From positions 96,412-160,411 of the forward strand of contig NW_005434614.1 in assembly GCF_000315625.1 (NCBI RefSeq): a DNA stretch of 64,000 bases, read 5' to 3'. This DNA is from Guillardia theta CCMP2712. Its lineage: Eukaryota; Cryptophyceae; Pyrenomonadales; Geminigeraceae. This document shows positions 33,042-42,994 of this stretch, piece after piece; within the stretch, counting starts at the first letter, position 1, and the number at the start of each line of letters is the position of its first letter. The notes under the pieces are model-generated. The model made no database searches and was not told where the DNA came from. It was given only the letters and a program-made list of their open reading frames with translations. Both the position numbers and the translations under genes were made by a program.

Positions 33042-36000
33042 ATGACTGACGTGAAGTCGGGATGGGTGCTCAAGTGGACGGGAAGCGTCTTTGCTTCATG
33101 GCAGAAGAGGTACATCCAGTACAAGCAAGGGAAACTCTCCATGCGGCACAGCGATCGAGAGAGGATGGCGCGAGTTTTGCAAGTCGCCTCCATCCGCATC
33201 AAACCGTCAGTACCCACAGAGATGAACATCGTGTGCCAGGACGGCAAGAACATGCTCTTTCGTTTCTCCTCCCCCGCAGAGCGCGATGACTGGTTCAAGA
33301 CGATTCATGAGGAGATGAGCGGTCAGAAACCTGCCCCGTCCTCTGCTCTGCCATCGGAGCCGCCACAGGGCCCTATCCACCCCAGCCAAACCCGAGCTGT
33401 GCAGGCTCATCAGATGGCGCAGGCAGAGGTGCTCCGCCTTCAGCCCAGGGGGGTCGAGATGTCTTCCTCCCCCAAGGTCTCCAGCCGACCGGACGTTCTG
33501 AGGTTGGGAGCTCAGGAGCTAGTAGCGCCAGCTGCACCGGCTCCTTTCTCCCCCTCCAAGGCAGGGATGCCGGTAGAGCCCCCCCAGTCTCTCATTTCAA
33601 GGTCTCTCTACGACCTGAGGGCGCAGGCGTGTAAGTTGTGATGGGAGGAGCCGGCGGACCTGAGGCCTTCTGACGAGCTGGGCAGACCCGAGTGGCAAGT
33701 ACGTGGGAGAGTACTTCGCGAGCGAGAGGAGCGGCTTCGGGAAGTTTGAATACAATGATGGGAACGTCTACATTGGTAGGAGGAGGAAGAGCAGTGAAAG
33801 GAGATGGTGGTTGTGGTGGTGGTGGTGATGATGATGATGAGGAGGAGGAGGGGGAGGAGAACATTGGAGAGGAAGAGGAAGATCGAGAGAAGGAGGAAAT
33901 TTCTCGCTGAATTGGATTGGATGTGTCAGGTATGTGGGTGAAAGATCAGAAGCATGGTTTCGGTCGCCTGCAGTGGTCCAACGGCAACGTGTTCTCAGGG
34001 GAATGGCAAGCAGACGAGATGACCGGCTATGGTGTGTTTGCATACGCCAACAAGAACGAGTATAAGGTCTAATTCCCAACTTCTCTTCTCCTCCCCCAGT
34101 CTCCCATCAACCTTTCCCCTTCTTCCTCCTCCTTTTCCTCCGATCTCTCGTCGTTCTCTGCGTGGATGACGAGGTTGAGCAGGGAGAGTTTCACAAGAAC
34201 ATGAAGGCAGGCAAGGGGAAGTTTGTGTGGAAGTGAGCTTAAGTTGTAGCTGGTCGGGTGGTGACCTCCGGGCTGTGCAGCAACGGCGACTCGTACGAGG
34301 GGGAGTGGAAACAAGACATGATGGATGGGCAAGGTGAAGCTTCTACTGAAGGAAGCAGCTGACCCTCCTCCTCCTCCTCCTTCGCCGCCGCCTCCTCCTT
34401 CGCCGCCGCCGCCGCCTCCTCCTCCTCCTCCTCCTCCTCCTCCTCCTCCTCCTCCTCCTACCTTGTTTTGTCTCTCATCTCTCATCCTCGTCTTTTCATG
34501 CTCCGACGATTCTTCCCCTCGCCCCTCTCCCTCTATCTTAGGAATCATCGTCTACAACAACGGAAACGTCTACGACGGACAGAGCAAGGGCAACTTGAAG
34601 AATGGTCGAGGAAGAATGAAAGTGAGCGACTGCTGATCTCCTGTCGGACTGTGAGAGCTTGTGCTGCCAGTGGTCCACCGGGGAAACATACGAGGGAGAG
34701 TGGAAGGGAGGCCTTCTTCATGGAAAGGTTGATCCCTATACACGCATATGCTACCTCCTCTCCACCTTCTCGTTTCCCCTCTCTCCCTTCCCTTCCCCAA
34801 TCGCCCTCGCTTTCATTCTCCTCCTCCGTTTCCACCCCTCCCCGCTTCCACCCCTCTTCTTCCCTTCCTCCTCATTGTCCCTTCTCCTCTTTCTCTCTCC
34901 TCCTCCGAACACCGTTTCCTCCTACCTTCTCCTCGTCTCTTGGTCCTTTCCCACCACCCCTCATGACCTCCCCTCCCTGCTCTCATCGCTCGTCTGCAGG
35001 GAACCTTCCTGTACGCCAACGGAGGAAGTTACGTCGGTCGCTTCTGCTCCCTCCAGTTGCTGCGTGCAAGTGACAGGAGAGGCAGGAGAATGGATCGACG
35101 ACATGCGGAGTGGCAACGGGACTATGACGCATCCCAACGGGGTGAGCACGAGGGAGAGGGAGCAGAGGAGGGAGGGGAGGGAAGGACAACGAGAGTTGGC
35201 GGAGAAGGAAGAGGCTCACAGGATGTGAGAAGAGAAGGAAGAGGAGAGTTGAATGCAAGGAGAGGGAGAAAGAGGGAGGGAGGGAGAGGGAGAGGAGGAG
35301 GAGGAGGAGGAGGAGGAGGAGGTGGTGGTGGTGGTGGTGTTAACGGGCATTTTCCCAGGACATCTATACAGGCGCGTGGCAGATGGACATGAGAGAAGGA
35401 AGCGGAACCTGCAGACATGCCAACGGGTGACGGGGAGGAGGAGCAGCGAGAGCGAGAGGCAGGAGCGAGGAAGAGAGAGGCAGGGGGGAAGAGGGAGAGG
35501 CAAGAAGAGGGAGGAGGAGGAGGAGGAGGAGGAGGAGGAGGTGCAGGATGGGATGAGCGGAGATCGAGCAGGGACATCTTCGTCGGGACCTTTCATCAGA
35601 ACCTGCGGCACGGGTACAATCTGCTCCTTTTCAACCCACAAGTGAGCTGGAGGCAGAGCTGGAGTCTACACAGCAGCGCCGCAAGCAGGAGAAAGCAAGG
35701 GAGACGAATATTCCGGTGAATGGATGCAGGATAAGAAGCATGGTACGTCTCCTCCCTCCTTCCCCTTTCCTACTCTCTGAATCCCTCCTTTCACCCCCCT
35801 CCTCTCCCCTCCCTCCCCCCTGCCCCCTCCTCTCTCCCTCCCTCCTTCTCCTTACTCTCTCACACCCTCGTGCTCCAAGGGTTCGGCAAGTACATGTGGG
35901 CAGACGGCGACGTCTACGAGGGAGAGTGGAAGGATGACATGCGCAACGGGCATGGCACGTCAGTCGCTCCCCTCCTCCCCTTCATCCCCCAGCTGACTCT

Positions 36001-37012
36001 GAGCTGCAGCTGCTTCTACTCAAACCGTGACGAGTACGTGGGCTCGTGGGTCAACGACCAACGACATGGGTCCTGCGACTTTCCTCGCCCCCTCGCCCCC
36101 TCCCCCCCCCTTCCTCTTGAGCTCTCTGTCTCCTCCCCCCTCCCGCCTCCTTGTTTGCATCTCTCTTCCCCCTCCCTCTCCTCCCCCCTCCCTCTCCTCC
36201 CCTGCTCCTCCCTCTCCCAACGCTCCTCATCTCTCTCCGGCCTACCTCATCCCCCCCCCCTTCTCCCCTTCCCTCTTCTCTTCTCCTGCCCCCTCATCAT
36301 CATCTTCGGTCTATCTCCTTCCTCCTCCCCCCGCGCCTATATCCCTCTCTCCCTCACCCTTCTGTTCAGCTGGGGTCGACTAGCATGGGCCGACGGCAAC
36401 ACTTACGAAGGGTTGTGGAAGAATGACAACATCGCACCCGGGTATCTCCTCCGCTTCCCTCCTCTACGTCCTTCTTCCTCCTCCTCTTCCTTCCTCGTCT
36501 CCCCCTGTGACTCCTCCTCGCCCCAGCGCCTCCTTCTGACCCCCCTCCCTCCTGCTGATGCTCTCCTCCTCTTCTCCTGCTGCTCTCCTCCTCATCATCA
36601 TCATCTCAACCTCTGGCAGGGCTCGGGGCATCTTCCCCTCCAAGTCCAGGGCAGCAGATCGTCCGGTAGCGGGGGAGAGCCTTCAAAGGCAGCAGCTCCC
36701 AGCTGCCGTCAAAACCTTCTCCAGCAGCGGCAGGGACTTTGATCCTGCCCAGGAGAAGCCCAGCAGGACCCCGAGCACGAGGAGGTTCCAGCCAGTCGAT
36801 CCAACCGCTGCTTTGATCGCCGATGTGAACACGGCAAGTCCTCCTCCTCCTCCTCCTGATCGTCATCGTCATCCCCTCCTTCCTCCATCGTGACTTGTCT
36901 GCAGGCCATGGGTTCTTTCTTCGGCAACTTCAACCCGCAGCAGCAGCCCAGCAAGCCGCTTCCACCTCGGGTAAGTCTCTTGGAAGGGGAGCAGGAGAAG
37001 TTGACAAAGTGA
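33042..37012 (+). CDS. PH domain plus MORN-repeat protein
   Basis: The first exon (33042-33641) starts MTDVKSGWVLKWTGSVFASW and holds a complete PH domain (residues about 5-90: QKRYIQYKQGKLSMR, IKPSVPTEMNIVCQDGKNML, FRFSSPAERDDWFKTIHEEM), then a Pro/Ser-rich linker. At least ten MORN repeats follow on separate exons. Examples are YVGEYFASERSGFGKFEYNDG (33700), WVKDQKHGFGRLQWSNGNVF (33930), NGDSYEGEWKQDMMDGQG (34282), YNNGNVYDGQ (34555), TGETYEGEWKGGLLHGKG (34678), DIYTGAWQMDMREGSGTC (35362), DIFVGTFHQNLRHGY (35574), FGKYMWADGDVYEGEWKDDM (35882), DEYVGSWVNDQRHG (36030) and LAWADGNTYEGLWKNDN (36382). A Ser/Pro-rich tail ends about 37012. PH and MORN both bind phospholipids or tether membranes, so a membrane-cytoskeleton scaffold or PIP-kinase-like anchor is inferred; no catalytic domain is seen. 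Introns are homopurine or homopyrimidine. Confidence 0.85.
35293..35338. repeat. (GGA)n/(GGT)n trinucleotide repeat in a MORN-gene intron
   Basis: GGA runs turn into GGT runs just before the acceptor of the exon encoding the DIYTGAWQMDM repeat. (GGA)n is also present at 35512-35540, and (CCT)n at 34364-34458 in another intron. Confidence 0.92.
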
Positions 37013-38287
37013 GCAGGAGGTGTCGAGGAAACCTCTGCTCCTGTTCTGACGCCTTGTATCACTAGCCCGCCGTAGTAAGAATAAACTTGAAGAATCTTAT
37101 CAGGATCTCAACTTGGCAACTTCGGAGGCGGGGGTCAGTGCGGCCCGCCGGGCCCTCTGCCACTGCCAACTTTCACGAGTCCCGAGTCCGAGGGCCCAGG
37201 CTTTCCTCGGAACTTCGGAACTCAGCGCCGGGCCCGCGGGCCCGCGGGCCCCGGCGGGGGCCGAGCCTGCGGCTCCCGGGCGCCGCCGGGCAAGTTGGCC
37301 CGGCGGGCCGGCTTATGACACGAGTCACCAGCCTTCTCCCCCCCCCCCACTCCCACCCCCGGCCGGGCCGGGCCGGTTACGTACTACTTGTACGCCGGTA
37401 TCTCCGCCGAGTCACTTCACTATGTCGCTGACAGAAATCGAGTCCGCCTCAGTTTCCGCTGATAATCTGTTTGCGGCCCTTCACCGGTGTGTTTTCCTGG
37501 AATTATAAAGTCAGGGGGTGGGGTGGGTGGTAAGAGAGGCACCTCATAAAGAGACTCTTGTATACTAATATTGTAAAACAGAATGATAAAATATATATGT
37601 AATTTAAACACCCTTTTAAAATTTTATTCAACTTATATAAGTTATAAATACTGACATTTAGTTTTGCTTCGTACCAGGCAGCGCTGGTCACAGTACAGAT
37701 TTTAAAGTATTTTTGATTTCAAACTATTTCAGGATGTTGCTTACATTCCAAATTAATGAGCACGGTTTCAAAATGTTCGGCGAATGTGCTTCGGAATTTG
37801 TCGCTCCCATGGTGGCCACGGAGTGGTGCAGGGGGGGGGGAGAAGGAGAAGGGAGAGGAGCGACGGGAGGAGGAGAGGAGGGTGGAACAGGAGAAGAGAT
37901 CTGAGAGAGAGAAGGATAAGAGCTGACTGAGGGCGGGGTAGATAGAATGAGAGAGGAGGAGGAGGAGTGAGGGGGAGGCGCAATGAACGCTGTGGAAGTA
38001 GTCGATCGCGTTTCGGTTCTACTTCCTCTTGTTCGCACGCATCTCCCTCAGTATTCAGTTGTCTTGACATAGAAAGTGAAGAAACTGAAGAAGTAGTGCG
38101 ACCGGAGAGTGTGATTACAGTGAGATTTGCCCTTTCGCTGCTTGCCATGTTTGGCTGGTTGAACGCAAATGATTTCTACCCTTTCTGAACATTTTCCAGG
38201 AGCCCTCAATAGATCCTTGTGGATGTTGCTGGACAAAATATTGGGCTGCAATCTTGCTATGAGATTCTAGTCTCCTTCCCATCTACC
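37013..38287. other. Intergenic: GC-rich island followed by AT-rich DNA
   Basis: 37130-37400 is a GC-rich island (GGGCCCGCGGGCCCGCGGGC) with the same word style as the others, followed by GGGGTGGGGTGGGTGG at about 37515. 37560-37800 is AT-rich. 37830-37980 is purine-rich GAGGA sequence. No gene is recognised; the promoter of the carrier gene should lie close to 38287. Confidence 0.55.
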
Positions 38288-40048
38288 ATGCGATCCTCCC
38301 TCGTGCTCGCCATCCTTCTGCTTTTCCAATCCAACACCGTTGACACGCTCAGTGAGAGCTTGAACACCCCAGCTAAGAGTTCAACATCCAGTTCCTTACA
38401 ATCTGCCAAGTCAAAGTTCTTTCCGGTCCTTCGCAGCAAAGCAGCAGGTGCAACAGACCTCAGGCATGGCCTCGCGACGGCCCTGCCGGTGGGAAGCACG
38501 TCAGTCAAGGGAGGGAATACAGATCAGGCCGCCGTAAATCTGTTCAACTCCAAGGTGGGTGAAAACGGCGGCTTCTTATCCAAGGTCTGGCATGCAAGAC
38601 ATCACCTCCTGGCCGGTGCCATCGTGAGTGGCCCCTGCTCGCTCTCGCTCCCTCCCGTCGTGACCATTCCGACAGGGGAGATGTGTGGCTGTATCGGTCA
38701 TGTTTCCTGTGGACACCATTAAGACGAGGCTTCAGCTCAACGGAGCTCAATGCTGCACTCCTACCCAGTGGTCGGAGGTAACCTGAGGACGGGGGGGCGG
38801 CGGCCATGGGCGCTGAATGTGACCCGCCAGGCTATCAAGAGGCCCTTGTTCCGGGGACTGTCGTCCTCCCTCCTAGGCCAAGTTCCCAACGGCATGCTCG
38901 TGTACGGCAGTTACGAAGTCTACAAGAGGGAGCTAACAGAAAAGTTTCCGTCTCTTACCGCCACACAGGCACGCTCTCGTCCCACTCTCCCCTCCTCGTC
39001 CTCCCTGTGCCGAGCCTCCCTCTCGTGCTGCCACCCTGTTGCTTGCTGCCATGGCTTCTTCACTATCTTGCTGCCATCTCTTCTCTTCACTCTCATGTCT
39101 CTTCACTCTTCTGTCTCTCCATGTCATCGTCCGTTCACACTGCGGCAGGTGAGGCTGATCGCAGCCATGCTCGGGGACGTAACGGGATCAATCTGGCTGG
39201 CGCCGTTCGAGCGCACGAAACAACGCGTACAGGTGACCTCTACCTCCTCTTCGCCTCCATCTCCTGACCCTCGATGCAAGGCTGGCTTGTACTCCGGCAT
39301 GCGGCAAGGGATCAGGTCCACGGTGGCAGACAAGGGGATCTTCGGACTGTATACGGGATACAAGGCGCAGGTGCTACGGGACATGTCCTTTCATGCCATC
39401 CAGCTGCCCCTCTACGAGGCGATCAAGGACTTTTGGCTGAGGAAGATCTCCCGTCCGAGCTCAGGCGATCAAGGCTCTTGGAAGAATGCTGCGCGCAAGC
39501 TGCAGCCGTGGGAGAGCATGACGGTGGGGGCGATCGCTGGCGCGACCTCAGGTGGGGAGGGAGGAGGGGTTGCTTTGCTCGGGTTGACCATCAGCAGGAG
39601 CATTGACTACACCCATTGATGTTCTCAAGACTCGCCTCATGGCATCTTCTCCTATGTCGGCATCCATAGGTAACGGCCATCTGCATCGAACTGATGTCCC
39701 TTCTCAGTTCTCCTTTCTCTGTCTTCTATACCTCTCTCCTTTCTCTGTCTGCTATACCTCTCTTCTCTCTCTGTCTCCTATACCTCTCTCCTCTCTTGAT
39801 TCCTGAGGGTAACAAGGGTCCTTCCAGGGAGCATGCGGCAGGTGCTGGTGCAAGTACTAGTGACAGAGGGTGTGCTCGGGCTCACGGCGGGGCTGCCCCA
39901 GAGGTGAGGGAGAGGGAGGAGCGAGAGGGATGCTTGACTCTGCGACAGGGCGGCATACATCGCCTGCGGTAGCGCTATCTTCTGGACTGTCTTCGAGCAG
40001 GTTAGCAAGCCATGCCGAGGCGCGAAATGGCGCTTATGGCTGGTATAG
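38288..40048 (+). CDS. Mitochondrial carrier family protein, S-adenosylmethionine carrier-like, with N-terminal signal peptide
   Basis: Starts MRSSLVLAILLLFQSNTVDT, a signal peptide rather than a carrier N-terminus, followed by a Ser/Lys-rich stretch (NTPAKSSTSSSLQSAKSKF) like a transit peptide. Three carrier repeats follow. The first signature is FPVDTIKTRLQ (about 38707), then LFRGLSSSLLGQVPNGMLVY and GSYEVYKREL. Second repeat: LIAAMLGDVTGSIWLAPFER TKQRVQ, with GLYTGYKAQVLRDMSFHAIQ and LPLYEAIKDF. Third: TTPIDVLKTRLMA (about 39610), ending AAYIACGSAIFWTVFEQ and a stop at 40046-40048. The P-x-D-TIKTRLQ start and the GLY-x-GYK-x2-VLR-x2-F segment match the SLC25A26/SAMC group, which exchanges SAM for S-adenosylhomocysteine. 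The bipartite leader suggests import into a complex plastid rather than mitochondria (inference). Introns at about 38624-38677, 38780-38830, 38970-39150 and later are GT-AG. Confidence 0.82.
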
Positions 40049-40234
40049 GTCTGCCACAGGATCTATCTTGTGGAGCAGCGAGCCAAGACGAGGCAGCAAG
40101 TGATGTGATTTGAGATGCCGCTTTCCCTCACACCTGTACATTACTGTCTCTCTCTCATCCTCCCTGCCTTCGTCCTCCTTGAGTGAATTTTGCATGGCAA
40201 ACGTTCTTGCGCGCCTCCATCTCCATCACGCCGC

Positions 40235-40720
40235 TCAGAGAGTGGCGATGGTGAAAGCAGCATCCACCCACTCGAAAAGATCGTTCTCAAGCTTCCCTCC
40301 GAGGTGATCTCCACTCTGGAAGTACTCGTCTTCCCTGTGTTTGTCAAGAAAGTCTTGCGCGCCCCCCGTCTGCTCAGGGGTCATGGTGGCGGGACTCCAG
40401 GCCTCCATGGCCGATACGAGAGAGGCACCATCTCTGATCGTGCTCCACGTGTTGTCACCGAGAAGAAGCTTGAGAGCGAAGAGCACGACGACTACTGGCT
40501 GCGTCCCGGGAGTGTCGACGATGTCGCTGTTGTTGGTCAAGGACGCGCCGAACCGGTCGAGGTCGGCCGAAGCCTTGATGGCCTTGAGGGCATCAGCGAG
40601 GGCCTTCTGAGCGAGCACGACGAGCTGAGAGGAGGCAGCTCTTATCGCCTCGTCCCTTCCCATCATCGGCGTCTCCTCCTCCTCCATCGCCTCTTCCGCG
40701 TTCCGCTTCCCCCCTGCCAT
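40235..40720 (-). CDS. Small acidic hypothetical protein, about 161 aa
   Basis: Open frame from MAGGKRNAEEAMEEEETPMM (start at 40720) to a stop at 40235. The frame stays open upstream to 41062, but that part translates repeats (ITHLITHLITHP), so I chose the internal Met. The protein is acidic and mostly helical: AIRAASSQLVVLAQKALADA, LKAIKASADLDRFGASLTNN, LFALKLLLGDNTWSTIRDGA, and a C-terminal YFQSGDHLGGKLENDLFEWV. No signal peptide or membrane segment. I do not recognise the family. The W-x-I-R and following helices look slightly like a dynein heavy-chain AAA-linker segment, but too weakly to call. It is convergent with the carrier gene, about 190 bp away. Confidence 0.5.
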   Translation of the reverse strand: MAGGKRNAEEAMEEEETPMMGRDEAIRAASSQLVVLAQKALADALKAIKASADLDRFGASLTNNSDIVDTPGTQPVVVVLFALKLLLGDNTWSTIRDGASLVSAMEAWSPATMTPEQTGGAQDFLDKHREDEYFQSGDHLGGKLENDLFEWVDAAFTIATL

Positions 40721-42318
40721 TGCGGCCAATGGATGGAACCGCGATAGATGGTATACCAGAGATGCGATGGGATGCAGATCCTGATGATCAATGCAGATGG
40801 GATCAGGGATGGGATGTGTAATCAGATGTGTAATCAGATGTGTAATGTTGAGCAGAATGTTGAGGGGGATGAAGACTACCCGGCGCATGTCGGCTATGGG
40901 AGGCAGAAGGTCGAGCAAGAGGAGAAGGCTGGAGGGATCAGACACGAAGACAGAGAGAGAGAATACGAATACGACGGAAGCTATGCGAGTACGGGCGGCA
41001 CCGATCCAATGCAAGAAAATGCGGGGGCGGCAGCATATGCGAGCACGGGCGGCAGCGATCACAATGCAAGGGATGCGGGGGGAGGAGCAGAAGGTACGAG
41101 GAGGCGAGGAGCTGATCAGGTGTGAACATGATCTTGCAGTTGCGCCTGCTGGGCAGGCTTAGACGGTGGTGAGGATGATGTGCGATGGGAGATGGATGAC
41201 GAGCATGCGGGCGCGTGCTCTGCGTCGATCATGCAGGGGCACTTGGATGCTGTCGGCTGGTCCTTGGACATTGACTCGGAGGAGGGACAGCAACTTCCCG
41301 CCCCACGTGAGATGGTGCGTTATTGACAACAACGAAGAGCTCTTGCAGGCAGACCTGGACATTGGGACTAAGGCGGGGGAGGGGAGGGAGGGACTTCCAC
41401 GGCATGTGGGAGTAGGGCAGCTAGCCGGACCTCTACACCGATCACAACAGCGGGTCTTGGAGTCACAACACGAGCAGGAGGAGATGTAATGAACGCCTTG
41501 CCTCTAGTAGCACAGCGGCTACGGAGACCGAAGGCGCTTGGGGTCCCTTGAGGAGGGTCAGTAGATGGTGCAAGTAGATGTACTGGCAGTGCCGTAGACC
41601 AGCTTGATTGAACTACCGCTGCTCATCTCTTGTCAAGCTTCAGCTGGGGTTGAGGACTGAACTCAATTCTGACTCAACTTCGCAACGCCTGTTCACTTGC
41701 CCCCGGACTGAATCGGCCTTCCACTTGCTCCCCTGCTGCCCGGCCGGGGAGTTACTGGTTAGGCTGCTCATCTCTTGTCGAGATCGGCTCGTTTCCCTGC
41801 TTGAGCTTCTTGAGCTGGCCTGAGTGAGCCCGACAAGTCAGGCTGCCTCTTGTGTTGACCAGCCCTATCCACTATGTTCTTGGATCGAGATGGCAGTGAG
41901 ACTGAAGGGGATCTCCCCCGCATGATGGGGGAGGCTGTTCCAATCATCGGGGCTGCGATGTCGTACTTCTCACTGAGCCAACTGACCCGGACTCAACCCA
42001 GTCTCGCACTCAACTAGAGCCAAGACTCATCGGGTGACTCTCAAGCTTCAGCTGGGGTTGAGGACTGAACTCGATTCTGACTCAACGTCTGTTCACTTGC
42101 CCCCGGACTGAACCCGCCTTCCACCTGCTCCCCTGCTGCCCGGCGGCAGGTTGTGCTGCCGGGGGGATACTGGTTAGGATCCGACCTAACCAGTGACTAC
42201 TGGCCCTGAGGGCCCTGATCGGATCAGAATTCATTAAAAACTGGCTAATTGACACATGATGACCCAGAAACTATGTCGAAAAGATGTTATGGTCAATACC
42301 CATACACATGAAAAATGA
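40721..42318. other. Repeat-rich intergenic stretch with unresolved coding potential
   Basis: 40808-40850 repeats ATCAGATGTGTA three times. 40979-41090 is an imperfect 55-57 bp tandem duplication (TATGCGAG-x-ACGGGCGGC...). 41100-41490 has open frames on the plus strand (for example AGACSASIMQGHLDAVGWSL) with no recognised family. 41632-42190 holds two copies of a 140-bp direct repeat. 41830-42030 is rich in GACTCAACC words. No reliable gene seen. Confidence 0.45.
41634..42184. repeat. Pair of about 140-bp direct repeats, 410 bp apart
   Basis: Copy 1 is 41634-41760 and copy 2 is 42044-42184. Both run CAAGCTTCAGCTGGGGTTGA, GGACTGAACTC-R-ATTCTG, GTTCACTTGCCCCCGGACTG, CGCCTTCCAC-Y-TGC and CTCCCCTGCTGCCCGGC, then TACTGGTTAGG. 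They differ by small indels. They lie directly upstream of the Fanzor relic. Confidence 0.9.
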
Positions 42319-42816
42319 TCATCATACTATGTATCATTTGAGAATCGCTACCATCGGTATCATGTTTCATTGAACCAGAAAGGTCCATCTGAGCCAATGA
42401 TTGCCCATGGAAGTGCCTCTTTCATTGCTGGTGAAAGGAATGAAAAGACCGTCCCCGTTCGATGGAACAAACAACATCAGTGCCGCAAAGCTTTCAGACG
42501 CGTGTTTGATGTTGATGAGAAACATACGACAGTCACAATTCAAGTAATCAGTTATTTGAGTATATATCATATCCGACCATAACTTAATATAGTCGGTTTA
42601 TTGATGTGGTAGCAAACTGTCATCGATGTGGTACAAAATTACAAGATTTCAGACGTGTTCACTGTCTTCAGGGGTGGTGTATTTCATCTCGAGGGACGGG
42701 CGGTGCGAGGGTTGAAATGGAGTTGGTTCATCAAATGTTTCAAAACTCGCATTGTGTCTGGTGACATGAATGCTGCAATGAACATTCTGGACAGAGAAAG
42801 AGAGTTTCACGTGTAG
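42319..42816 (+). pseudogene. C-terminal relic of a Fanzor (eukaryotic TnpB-like) RNA-guided nuclease
   Basis: Two open segments in the same frame are separated by stops. The first (about 42319-42579) contains HGSASFIAGERNEKTVPVRW and AFRRVFDVDEKHTT, matching the Fanzor/TnpB block G-x-F...P-x-K...V-DE-x-x-TS, where the Glu is a RuvC catalytic residue. The second (about 42628-42813) contains RGLKW...KCFKTRIVSGDMNAAMNIL, matching the final zinc-ribbon strand and RuvC-III block (RD-x-NAA-x-NI) with its catalytic Asp. The usual Arg before Asp is Gly and the ribbon Cys after GLK is Trp. CHRCG at 42618-42632, the likely first zinc knuckle, sits in another frame. The N-terminal part and RuvC-I are absent, so it is inactive. 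Composition is AT-rich against its GC-rich flanks. Guillardia theta is known to carry Fanzor genes. Alternative: a bacterial-type IS605 TnpB, less likely in this context. Confidence 0.68.
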
Positions 42817-42994
42817 TCATGGTCACTGAACTTGCGATGCTCTACATTTGTACGAACATTGGACGAGGAGGACTTGAAAACGAGTTTTCCGAATAACCCT
42901 TCTTCGATGTATCAAAAATTTTGATTTCTGAAATCTTCTTTCAAAATATTCATCGTTGTCGTTTAAAGGTTAATGAGGGAAAGTCAGCTCAGCT

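Noticed and set aside
40721-41062. N-terminal extension of the 161-aa acidic protein
   Set aside because: The upstream frame encodes ITHLITHLITHP from a 12-13 bp repeat and hydrophobic low-complexity sequence; the internal Met gives a normal-looking protein start.
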